Of a DNA stretch of 38,842 nt, positions 31,885 through 38,842 are shown one piece after another. The notes under the pieces are model-generated. The model had not been told where the DNA came from and did not search any database. It was given only the letters and a program-made list of their open reading frames with translations. Origin of the DNA: Candidatus Obscuribacterales bacterium. GTDB taxonomy: Bacteria; Cyanobacteriota; Vampirovibrionia; Obscuribacterales; Obscuribacteraceae. Every line of letters starts with the position of its first letter. Position 1 is the stretch's first letter. The stretch covers positions 1 through 38,842 of the forward strand of contig JAIETF010000072.1 in NCBI GenBank assembly GCA_019745415.1. Direction: 5' to 3'. Both the position numbers and the translations under genes were made by a program.

Positions 31885-33075
31885 TTGCATCAACTCAATA
31901 TCGCCCTATTAATCGTAACGCTTGTCGCATTGAAAACGTCGGCGACGGTTCTGCTCAACGCCTCTAGAAAAGATACGTCTTCGCAGGCAGATTTAGATGA
32001 CAAACTTCTGCCGGTGGAAGCAGCCTACCTGACTCAACAGAATGGAGGTTACGCTCTTTTTGTTCTGCTATTCGACCTGGTTCACCGTGAAGTGAAGGCG
32101 CCGGGCACTTTGCTTATTGAAGACAACCGCCAAACTTATGCCGGCAATCTGGCCACCGTAGTCAAAAAATCAATCACCGACTATTCAAAGAGAAAAGTAG
32201 AAGAGGCACTTTGCCTAGATATCAAAACAAATCCGCTAGGCTTTCTGATGAGACTGCCGCTATTGTTCAGATTGATCAAGGCTGGTCTTTTAGATACATT
32301 CAAAGAAATCATCAAAGATCCGAGAAATCTAAGGAAGTATGTTTCACTCTCTGGCTTAGCCAGACTGGCGGCTGAAATCGGAGCAACCTCATACAAGCAA
32401 AGACTGACCGATGAATTACGTAAGAATCTTCTCAGTCGAGGACTGATTTATGAAGAGTCAGTTAGGCAAAAGATTGCGCAGAAACTAGCACTGGCGGCAA
32501 TAATTTTCGAAATCACCGCCGCTCTAATTTTGTTCTACACCTTTGCGCCCTGGACATCAGCTCTGGCTGTCTATTTGACGGCGGTCTTAGGAGCACTGTT
32601 CATCAAAGTTACTATTGGGGCAAGGCATTACATTCCTTACTATAACGAACTGATGAACATTCTCTCGCACAGTGGAAAAGTCAACTGGAGAATGAGCTTG
32701 CTCACTAGTTTCCTGAAGGTGATCAACTTCCTTCTCTACAGCCTTGCTTATTTCGCCTTTGCTCTGGTCTTTTCAATAGGATCTTTCATACTCTTTGCTA
32801 CCCAAATTGTTACCGGTCTTGACGGCTATCTCATGCTCTTGGCTCAACTGCTTGTACAAATCGCCATCTTCAGCCAGCTTTGGCAAGCCTACACACTTTA
32901 TCAGAACGATTGCGCCACGCCTAAAGGGATGAAACTAATCGCCGATATCAAAGCCAAGCATCAAGGACTTTCCAGCTTCAATGCCTTAAAATCAATGTTG
33001 ACAGATAGCGGTTACAACTCTGAAATGAGTTACATGCTTGCTGTATACGGTCCTGAGACCCTCCTATTTCTTTAA
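31885..33075 (+). CDS. polytopic membrane protein, TIGR04222-like start
   Basis: A 396-residue membrane protein started by TTG at 31885; no better start is near. One N-terminal helix is followed by a soluble segment with LLPVEAAYLTQQNGGYALFVLLFDL, which recalls the TIGR04222 domain of unknown function. There is then a helical cytosolic region, a helical hairpin at about 205-255 and two more helices at about 275-335. No catalytic motif is visible. It follows the pseudo-receiver by 33 bases and precedes the SDR gene by 19, so these genes are probably one operon. Function unknown. Confidence 0.7.
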   Translation: MHQLNIALLIVTLVALKTSATVLLNASRKDTSSQADLDDKLLPVEAAYLTQQNGGYALFVLLFDLVHREVKAPGTLLIEDNRQTYAGNLATVVKKSITDYSKRKVEEALCLDIKTNPLGFLMRLPLLFRLIKAGLLDTFKEIIKDPRNLRKYVSLSGLARLAAEIGATSYKQRLTDELRKNLLSRGLIYEESVRQKIAQKLALAAIIFEITAALILFYTFAPWTSALAVYLTAVLGALFIKVTIGARHYIPYYNELMNILSHSGKVNWRMSLLTSFLKVINFLLYSLAYFAFALVFSIGSFILFATQIVTGLDGYLMLLAQLLVQIAIFSQLWQAYTLYQNDCATPKGMKLIADIKAKHQGLSSFNALKSMLTDSGYNSEMSYMLAVYGPETLLFL

Positions 33076-33094
33076 CAACTAGAGACTAAATCAA

Positions 33095-33934
33095 TTGAAA
33101 TTTCCAAAACAGCCAAGCGTTATCATCACTGGTGCCTCCACTGGTATCGGCAGAGGGCTGGCGCTTTCTCTAGCAAATATCTATAAAGCTCGCATGGTTC
33201 TGACGGCAAGAAGCGAGACAGCCTTGCTCACCTTGCAAGAAGAAGTTAAGAAGCGGGGCGGTGAGGCATTTGTCATCGCCGGTGATATCACCAGCGCCGA
33301 AATAAGCGAGAGCCTTGTCGAGACAGCAGTAAAGCAATTCGGCAAACTGAATGTTATCGTTAACAACGCCGGCATGGGCATTGGCGGCAGCTTTTCTAAA
33401 CTGACAGAAGAAGATTGGCGTAGAGTTTTCGAGGTGAATTTTTTCAGCGCGCTGAAACTAACACAGAAAGCGCTGCCGCATCTTAAGTCGCAGGATCACT
33501 CAAAAATTATCAACATTTCTTCTGTCGCCGGAAAAATCGCCATTCCCGGCTCAGTAAGCTATTGCGCCTCGAAGTTTGCTCTAACTGCTCTCTCGGAGGG
33601 TCTGGCAGCAGAACTCGCCGGTGATAATGTCGACGTTATAACTGTGTGCCCAGGCTGGGTGCGTACAGAATTCTTTGAGAAAAACAAGTTACCAGACGAG
33701 CGCAATCCTACAGTGATTGCACAGAAAAACGATTTTGCCGGTCTAATGATGAAGCACTTACTCAGCATCAGTACAGAAGAGTGCGTAAAAGAAATAATTG
33801 AGGCTATGGATAAAGGCGGCTCACAAGAAATAATTCTCACCATGCCCGGCAAGATAGCAGAGCGATTACACGGGATTGCGCCAGGCATGATGCGCTTTCT
33901 CGCCAAGCAAGTAAAACCTACTTATCGGGATTAG
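33095..33934 (+). CDS. short-chain dehydrogenase/reductase
   Basis: A 279-residue classical SDR. The cofactor motif is IITGASTGIGRGLALSL (TGxxxGIG), then VNNAGMGIGG. The catalytic set is the Ser of ISSVAG and Tyr-x-x-x-Lys in SYCASKFAL. PGWVRTEF is the usual PG motif. NADP preference is suggested by VLTARSE (Arg after strand 2). It uses a TTG start with AGAGAC upstream. Substrate unknown; the sequence resembles broad-specificity or lipid-active SDRs of the DltE/YqjQ kind. It overlaps no gene but is closely packed with its neighbours. Confidence 0.9.
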   Translation: MKFPKQPSVIITGASTGIGRGLALSLANIYKARMVLTARSETALLTLQEEVKKRGGEAFVIAGDITSAEISESLVETAVKQFGKLNVIVNNAGMGIGGSFSKLTEEDWRRVFEVNFFSALKLTQKALPHLKSQDHSKIINISSVAGKIAIPGSVSYCASKFALTALSEGLAAELAGDNVDVITVCPGWVRTEFFEKNKLPDERNPTVIAQKNDFAGLMMKHLLSISTEECVKEIIEAMDKGGSQEIILTMPGKIAERLHGIAPGMMRFLAKQVKPTYRD

Positions 33935-33944
33935 CTGGAAGATC

Positions 33945-35156
33945 ATGCGCTGGTGTCTAGCCGAATATGGCACTTCAGAAGAACAGAAGAATAAGCGAGA
34001 GAAACTCAAGCTGATTGAGGACTTTTGGAACCAATTCGAGCGAGATCATCAAACTCTAAGGGAAGCCTACGAGAGAAGGGCGAGTGAATTCATCCTGCGC
34101 TGGATAGAAAAAAATCTGCAAATAATCGACGAAAACTTGATGTGGGAAATCGGTCAAGACATTATTAGCCAAGAAAATCGCCTCACTTTGGCGATAACGC
34201 CGGAAGGTAATCATCAGTTGAGACCGATGACCGCCACCATCATGGAGATGGCGCCGCAGATACCTGGTTGGCGCTTTACTCAACATAAAGCTCCAGCTGC
34301 CAGCAATGTCAAAGGCTCAAGACACTCAATGGCAAAGCAAGATTGGGACGATTTGGAAGCAGCAATCATAGCCAAGAAAACAAATTCATTCGACCTAGTT
34401 TTTCGCAGCCAGTTCATCAAATCCAAAGACAAACAATCTGACCTAGAAGAAGTTTTTCTAGCCGCCGATACTTTCTTGGGACAAGAGTACCTAGACCTTT
34501 GGATCGACTTGATATCGACAGTTCCGAAACCAAAAAAGGAAGGGTTCCTTTCAAGAATATTCTCGAATCGAGCAAAGGAGGAAGCGGAATACGTTTTCGT
34601 TCAATTTGATGAAGTGCGAACTAGGCTATCAGGGATGATCGCCGAACTAATTGATAGTCTTCCGGATAAGACCTTCATCGAGTCGGAGAGAAACCAATAC
34701 TATTTGATCGAGCTCAGTGCGGAACATCACGGAAGAATCACGGCTAACACAATTGCACCTGAGGTCATTCTCGCAAAAGTTAGTCGCAATTTGTTTCACT
34801 CAGCCAACTTCTCAAAACATGGCGAAGTTTTTGCCTATATCAAAACCACCCTTGCCTCTCTAGAGAGCGAAGATTTGCAATGGCTTTACTCACTTGAGGA
34901 AGCAATAAATGCCGCTTTGAAAAAGCACGGCGTTGGTGCAACCTTGGGCACTGGCTTTGGACCGGGACTAGGTTTTGTAGACCTCGCCTTACTGGACGTG
35001 CACACTTCTCTAGAGATAATCAGACAAGAGCTGAATCGGGCAGAAGCCTCCAAGAACTCATGGGTTCTCTTTTATGACACCTATATGCGCGATGAATGGT
35101 GGGGACTCAGTGAAGACAGTCCGCTACCACCTCGACAACATGAGTCGGGATACTGA
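33945..35156 (+). CDS. uncharacterised protein, DUF695-like N-terminal region
   Basis: A 403-residue soluble protein. The first ~110 residues (FWNQFERDHQTLREAY, LTLAITPEGNHQLRPM, MAPQIPGWRFTQHKAP) have the layout of a DUF695-like family found in many bacteria, in which a helical N-terminus precedes an AP-x-x-x-GW motif. The middle contains a basic linker (KPKKEGFLSRIFSNRAKEE), and the C-terminal part has a glycine-rich loop (GVGATLGTGFGPGLGFVDLALLD) and an amphipathic helix. No enzyme motif can be named. It lies 10 bases after the SDR gene and ends the four-gene run that starts with the pseudo-receiver. Confidence 0.65.
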   Translation: MRWCLAEYGTSEEQKNKREKLKLIEDFWNQFERDHQTLREAYERRASEFILRWIEKNLQIIDENLMWEIGQDIISQENRLTLAITPEGNHQLRPMTATIMEMAPQIPGWRFTQHKAPAASNVKGSRHSMAKQDWDDLEAAIIAKKTNSFDLVFRSQFIKSKDKQSDLEEVFLAADTFLGQEYLDLWIDLISTVPKPKKEGFLSRIFSNRAKEEAEYVFVQFDEVRTRLSGMIAELIDSLPDKTFIESERNQYYLIELSAEHHGRITANTIAPEVILAKVSRNLFHSANFSKHGEVFAYIKTTLASLESEDLQWLYSLEEAINAALKKHGVGATLGTGFGPGLGFVDLALLDVHTSLEIIRQELNRAEASKNSWVLFYDTYMRDEWWGLSEDSPLPPRQHESGY

Positions 35157-35246
35157 GTATCTTTTTTCCATGCTTTTCCTGTTGGCAACAGTCGACTTAA
35201 CGGACCTATTTAGCTTGAAGAAAAATTCAAAGTTCAATTTCCATAT

Positions 35247-35276
35247 CGATATTACTTTCTTGGGATAACAATATCG
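35247..35276. promoter_or_regulatory. 7-bp inverted repeat in intergenic region
   Basis: CGATATT and AATATCG are perfect inverted copies 16 bases apart, within the 270-base gap between the unknown gene and the TPR gene. It could be a weak terminator or an operator. The rest of the gap is AT-rich with no clear promoter; TACAAT lies only 7 bases before the TPR start. Confidence 0.3.
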
Positions 35277-35426
35277 CCGGAAACCCTTAAAAACACGTTC
35301 ATGAAACGCAGCCTACATTAGCCAAGTTAATATCGCCAATTAATCAAAAGGTCTCTCACTGATTAAGCGCCACCAGTTGTCATATCGACGACTTTCAGAA
35401 GCCGGAGATGCAGTACAATCGATGCA

Positions 35427-36443
35427 ATGAACAAATCGTTTTACGCCTTTAGTCACTCTGCAAAATTGCTACTAATCGCTGTGGCGATACTGATCGGTTG
35501 CCCAGCCCATGCTCAAAACGGCAAACCGCAATTTTCTAATAGAAGAATTCAGCAGTTAGAGGCACTAAGCTCAGTAGAGAAGAAGATTTCAGACGATCCC
35601 CATAATCTCAAAACCTATCTAGTCAGAGCCGAAATTCAAAGAGAAAAGAAAGATTTCGAACAGGAAGTACAGACACTCAGTGAGGCAATTAAGAACATAT
35701 CTAAAGCTGAAAGCCTGGCAACGCTATACGCTCTGAGAGCTGTCGCCGAAATGAAGCTCGCTCAGATGGAAGGACGTGGAAAATGGCAGGGATTGTACGA
35801 ACAAGATCTCAAGAAAGCCTTGCAGCTCAATCCTCTGCAAGCAGACGCCAATAATCTCGCCGGTCAAAAACTGCTTGAGCAGGAGAAGCCGAAAGATGCA
35901 ATTAAGGCCTTTGATATAGCGGTTAAGGCGGCCCCAAAGAACACAGACTTTCTCAAGAATAGAGCCCTAGCCTTGAGCGCTAATGGAGACAGTCGGGGAG
36001 CCTGCCGAGATTTAGAAGAGGCTGCCAAACTAGCCCCAGAACGCTATGACGTCGCCTTGATTCTAGCCAGCCTTTATGAACGCGCCGGCGAATTCAAGAA
36101 GGCTGAAACAAGCTACGACAAAGCGATCTCTATTCGTCCAAACAAACTAAACTTAAAGCTCGATAAATGCCAATTCTATTTTCGCACCAAGCACTTTCGT
36201 GAAGCAATAAAGGACCTGGACAAAATCTATGCCTTGGCGCCAAGTAATGATGATGTTTTGAGAATGAGAGGTGAATGCCATTTCAATCTCAAGGAGTATA
36301 GTAAGGCAATAAAAGACTATAGCAGCGCCATTGAAATGGCAGCAGAAGTAGCACCATTACTAAAGGCAAGAGCGAAAGTCTATCGGGCTATGGGTAAAGA
36401 AAACCTAGCCAAGGAAGATGAGAAAAGAGCGCAGGCAAACTAG
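35427..36443 (+). CDS. secreted TPR-repeat protein
   Basis: A 338-residue protein with a signal peptide (KLLLIAVAILIGCPAHAQNG, cleavage after about residue 29). The GCPAHA reading also allows a lipobox-like cysteine at about residue 24, but an AxA site follows directly. After this come about seven to eight tetratricopeptide repeats covering most of the chain, with typical units such as DAIKAFDIAVKAAPKNTDFLKNRALAL and KAIKDYSSAIEMA. TPR superhelices bind peptides or proteins, so a periplasmic scaffold is likely. It precedes the membrane protein gene by 21 bases and may be co-transcribed. Confidence 0.85.
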   Translation: MNKSFYAFSHSAKLLLIAVAILIGCPAHAQNGKPQFSNRRIQQLEALSSVEKKISDDPHNLKTYLVRAEIQREKKDFEQEVQTLSEAIKNISKAESLATLYALRAVAEMKLAQMEGRGKWQGLYEQDLKKALQLNPLQADANNLAGQKLLEQEKPKDAIKAFDIAVKAAPKNTDFLKNRALALSANGDSRGACRDLEEAAKLAPERYDVALILASLYERAGEFKKAETSYDKAISIRPNKLNLKLDKCQFYFRTKHFREAIKDLDKIYALAPSNDDVLRMRGECHFNLKEYSKAIKDYSSAIEMAAEVAPLLKARAKVYRAMGKENLAKEDEKRAQAN

Positions 36444-36467
36444 ATGTTCCAAAAATAGGCAAATTTG

Positions 36468-37754
36468 GTGAAAAACTTACCGGAAACAAAGAAACTAATT
36501 GCCATCTTGAGAGCAGTGGGTATTCTGCTACTCATAATGTTGTCGATTGCCCAAGCTGGGGGCAAGCCAAATCTCTTGGCTCTCGGCATCATGCTCTTCC
36601 TCGTGCCGCTTGGGTTTGTCAATCTCTCCCCGGCGTTGATGTTTGCTTTAGACCTGGGCGGGGCGCTGCTGAGCTCTTATCTTGCACCAGGAGAAGATGC
36701 CTGCCTCTATAGTTGTATATTCTCTCTAGTCTATCTCGCATTTGCCAATCCCATGATGGGTATTCTCTCGATTATGCTGGCACAAGTCGCCGCTCTAGCG
36801 CTCAAAATGCAACAGCTCAACAGCAATCTCAGTAGCAGCGGGCTTCCAGCTCAGCTCTTTCAAACACTTTGGCACACTGATTGGTTTAATTTTGCCGGCA
36901 CCCTCATCGCACTATATGTGGTGGCCTACTCGATACATGCAGATAGACGCCGAGAAGCCGCTGACAAGTCTCTGACTGCACTGCAAGATTTGCAACTTCA
37001 GCTTGAAGAGAGAGAGAGGCAGAGGGAGAGAGAATCAAAGTCAAAATCAAAATCAGAATCGGAGACAGAAACTGAAACTGAAACTGACAATCGAGGAAGA
37101 TCCGAGTTAAATGAGGGAAAAAGCGAATTAGCAGCTATGCTTGCCTCGGTTTCGAAGAATTTGATTGTAGCGCCCTCCGTTATTGTCATTTTGCTCTTGG
37201 CAGTTGTCTCCTGCCTGCAGGTAGCCGCCAACAATCTTGCCAATCAGTTCAGGTATAAAGGCGAGTTCATCACCGAAGCCAATATGCACAACGTGCCACT
37301 AATTTTGGCTGTGATACTACTGTTTTTGCTTGGTCGGACCAAAGGCAATCTCGCCTTTTTAGCACTAACCTTCGCCGCCGCCTTCTTTTTAACAGTGGCC
37401 GCTACATATTCTTTTCTCAACGGTTTTCAGACTATCTATTTCCTAGCCCTCTGCCGACTAGCGACCCTCAAACAAGGTACAGCCGTCCGCATTGCCCAGG
37501 CTTTAATTTTGCTTGGTTTTATTCTTTCGACTCAGATTAATCCTGCTGGCGTCTTTCCTTATGCCACCACCGGCAGTGGTCAGCTCGAACAGATTTTTCT
37601 CTTGCAATCTTTTTCATATGTTCAAGTAACTGGCGTTTTACTTTCATTGTTACTCTTGGCCTTGGTTGGACAAACAGGACAGCGCGCCGGTGAAACCGCC
37701 TCTAAACAAATAAAGAGTCTAAAGAGCGCCCGGAGCTTTCTCACCAAAACTTAG
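36468..37754 (+). CDS. polytopic membrane protein with charged repeat linker
   Basis: About 428 residues from GTG 36468; a TTG one codon earlier is equally possible. Four to five N-terminal helices (about residues 10-155) are followed by a cytoplasmic linker with a coiled-coil start and alternating Ser-Lys, Ser-Glu and Thr-Glu pairs (about 180-215). A second set of about six helices follows. The linker is encoded by hexanucleotide repeats. No transporter or enzyme signature is recognised. It follows the TPR gene closely. Confidence 0.7.
   Translation: MKNLPETKKLIAILRAVGILLLIMLSIAQAGGKPNLLALGIMLFLVPLGFVNLSPALMFALDLGGALLSSYLAPGEDACLYSCIFSLVYLAFANPMMGILSIMLAQVAALALKMQQLNSNLSSSGLPAQLFQTLWHTDWFNFAGTLIALYVVAYSIHADRRREAADKSLTALQDLQLQLEERERQRERESKSKSKSESETETETETDNRGRSELNEGKSELAAMLASVSKNLIVAPSVIVILLLAVVSCLQVAANNLANQFRYKGEFITEANMHNVPLILAVILLFLLGRTKGNLAFLALTFAAAFFLTVAATYSFLNGFQTIYFLALCRLATLKQGTAVRIAQALILLGFILSTQINPAGVFPYATTGSGQLEQIFLLQSFSYVQVTGVLLSLLLLALVGQTGQRAGETASKQIKSLKSARSFLTKT
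37035..37088 (+). repeat. hexanucleotide microsatellite inside a coding region
   Basis: Five TCAAAA-like units (37035-37064) and four ACTGAA-like units (37065-37088) encode Ser-Lys/Ser-Glu and Thr-Glu pairs. Unit length is a multiple of three, so slippage would change linker length without breaking the frame. Just upstream is a GA-rich run (AGAGAGAGAG-like, 37007-37033). Confidence 0.8.
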
Positions 37755-37847
37755 AGAGATTCAAATCAAACAATTGGATTTACACCAAAACCTAGAAAGC
37801 CACAGGCAATTTAGTATAGGCTCGACCGCCTAAATCGCCGAATAGGT

Positions 37848-38798
37848 CTACTCCATAAATTTGGAGCGGATTTCTTGCACTCTCAGGTCTATCGCCACCG
37901 CTTCTCCCGAGCGATTGGTCTTGCGTAAAAGGTCGGCATAGTTTTCTAGACAGGCAGCCACGAAAGAATGCTCTGGTCCAAGGGCGCGTTCCCAAATTTC
38001 TATCGCCCGCTTATAGAGACTTTCGGCTCGAACATGGTTTCCGTGCTGATGGTAGAGCCAGCCCAGATTATTTAGACTCTCGGCCACTTTAGGATGGTCG
38101 GGGCTGAGAACTTTCTCCCTTATCGCCAAAGCTCGCCGGTGCAAGGGCTCAGCCTGATCGAAATGCTCCTTATCGGTAAAGAGTGCGGCTAAATTATTGA
38201 GAGCACTGGCGACATTTGGATGGTCGTTTCCGTGTACCCGCTCTTCTATCTTCAAGACGCGGCGGAAAAGAGGCTCTGCATCAAGATTACGCCCTTGTTC
38301 ATAATAGATATTGGCGAGACTGTTCAAAACTTCGATCAGACCAGTGTCCTCCACGCCCAAATAGCGCTCTCTGATCTTGATCGCCCGCTTGATCACTTCC
38401 TCCGCCTCAGGGAAGCGGCCTAGAGTAATGTACAAATCGCCCAAATTAGACAAAGCTGACGCAATGGCAAGGTGTTCAGGTCCGAGGGTCTTTTCTTGTA
38501 CTGAAAGGGCACGCTTAAAAAGTGGTTCGGCTTCGGCGTAGCGCCCCTGAGCCAGATAGACCAGCCCAAGATGGTTGAGGGCGGCGGCGATATCAGGATG
38601 ATCAACAGCCAAAAGCTTCTGCCGCATGGTCAGCGCCCGGCTGAACAAATCTTCGGCTTCTTCAAATCGACTGTCGTGATAGAGCAAGAGGCCAAGCGAA
38701 ATCAGATAGTCGGCCAGGTCAGGATGCTCCGGTCCCAGCGACTGCTCCATCTCCGGCAATAACCTGAGCAAAGCGTCCACATTTTCGTCAATAGACAT
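37848..38798 (-). CDS. kinesin-light-chain-type TPR protein
   Basis: A 316-residue protein built of about seven 42-residue TPRs of the TPR_10/12 kind. Each has the pattern ALNHLGLVYLAQGRYAEAEPL, then a RAL-type helix, then LGPEHP-like turns. These 42-residue units are those of kinesin light chains and are common in cyanobacteria and other bacteria with large signalling repertoires. There is no signal peptide, membrane helix or attached enzyme domain. It probably mediates protein-protein contacts in the cytoplasm. It is convergent with the membrane protein gene. Its upstream neighbour is outside the window. Confidence 0.88.
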   Translation of the reverse strand: MSIDENVDALLRLLPEMEQSLGPEHPDLADYLISLGLLLYHDSRFEEAEDLFSRALTMRQKLLAVDHPDIAAALNHLGLVYLAQGRYAEAEPLFKRALSVQEKTLGPEHLAIASALSNLGDLYITLGRFPEAEEVIKRAIKIRERYLGVEDTGLIEVLNSLANIYYEQGRNLDAEPLFRRVLKIEERVHGNDHPNVASALNNLAALFTDKEHFDQAEPLHRRALAIREKVLSPDHPKVAESLNNLGWLYHQHGNHVRAESLYKRAIEIWERALGPEHSFVAACLENYADLLRKTNRSGEAVAIDLRVQEIRSKFME

Positions 38799-38842
38799 CT
38801 AGCCAGTGACCTTTCGCTTGAAAAGCTTCACTAACTTACTTA

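Noticed and set aside
1..38842. Mobile element or prophage
   Set aside because: No transposase, integrase, phage gene, long terminal repeats or tRNA-linked att site was found.

Overview
This is about 38.8 kb of bacterial chromosome of moderate G+C, densely coding, with no rRNA, tRNA, CRISPR, transposase or phage genes that I could find. The gene style (group-2 cyanobacterial-type sigma factor, kinesin-light-chain TPR proteins, many short signal-peptide proteins, a degenerate heptanucleotide array matching the cyanobacterial STRR1 consensus) together with PPK1 and no photosynthesis genes suggests a non-photosynthetic relative of cyanobacteria (Melainabacteria/Vampirovibrionophyceae, Obscuribacter-like). 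That placement is inference from gene content, not a phylogeny.

Left part (1-7.8 kb): the 5' end of topoisomerase III, two alpha/beta hydrolases, an HExxH protease-like protein, a family-2 glycosyltransferase and the RNA ligase RtcB. Upstream of rtcB lies about 1.1 kb with few genes. It holds four consecutive strong hairpins, a 75-codon ORF with a good Shine-Dalgarno whose 3' part folds into a long stem, and a 35-codon membrane-peptide ORF.

Light-sensing part (7.6-14.4 kb): a leftward operon of an SDR39U1 oxidoreductase, a LOV-domain (blue-light) histidine kinase and a sigma-70 factor, the last two sharing a GTGA overlap. It ends in a tandem array of five palindromes. A divergent OmpR-type response regulator has 11-bp-spaced direct repeats in front of its -10 box. 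A photolyase/cryptochrome gene, which seems to use an ATT start, follows nearby. Together these look like a blue-light-to-sigma-factor circuit with a repair enzyme next to it.

Central operon (13.0-25.1 kb, leftward, gaps of 25 bases or less, or overlaps): MoxR ATPase, DUF58 protein, a TgpA-like transglutaminase-fold membrane protein that has lost its catalytic Cys and His, a glutamine-synthetase-like enzyme, a FluG-type amidohydrolase, polyphosphate kinase 1 and the photolyase.

Right part (25.2-38.8 kb): a small membrane protein, an AI-2E-type permease, a PhyH-type dioxygenase overlapping an alpha/beta hydrolase, two small exported proteins, NadC, then the heptad array followed by a pseudo-receiver, a polytopic membrane protein, a short-chain dehydrogenase and an unknown protein. 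A TPR lipoprotein-like/secreted protein, a membrane protein with a hexanucleotide microsatellite, and a kinesin-light-chain-type TPR protein close the window.
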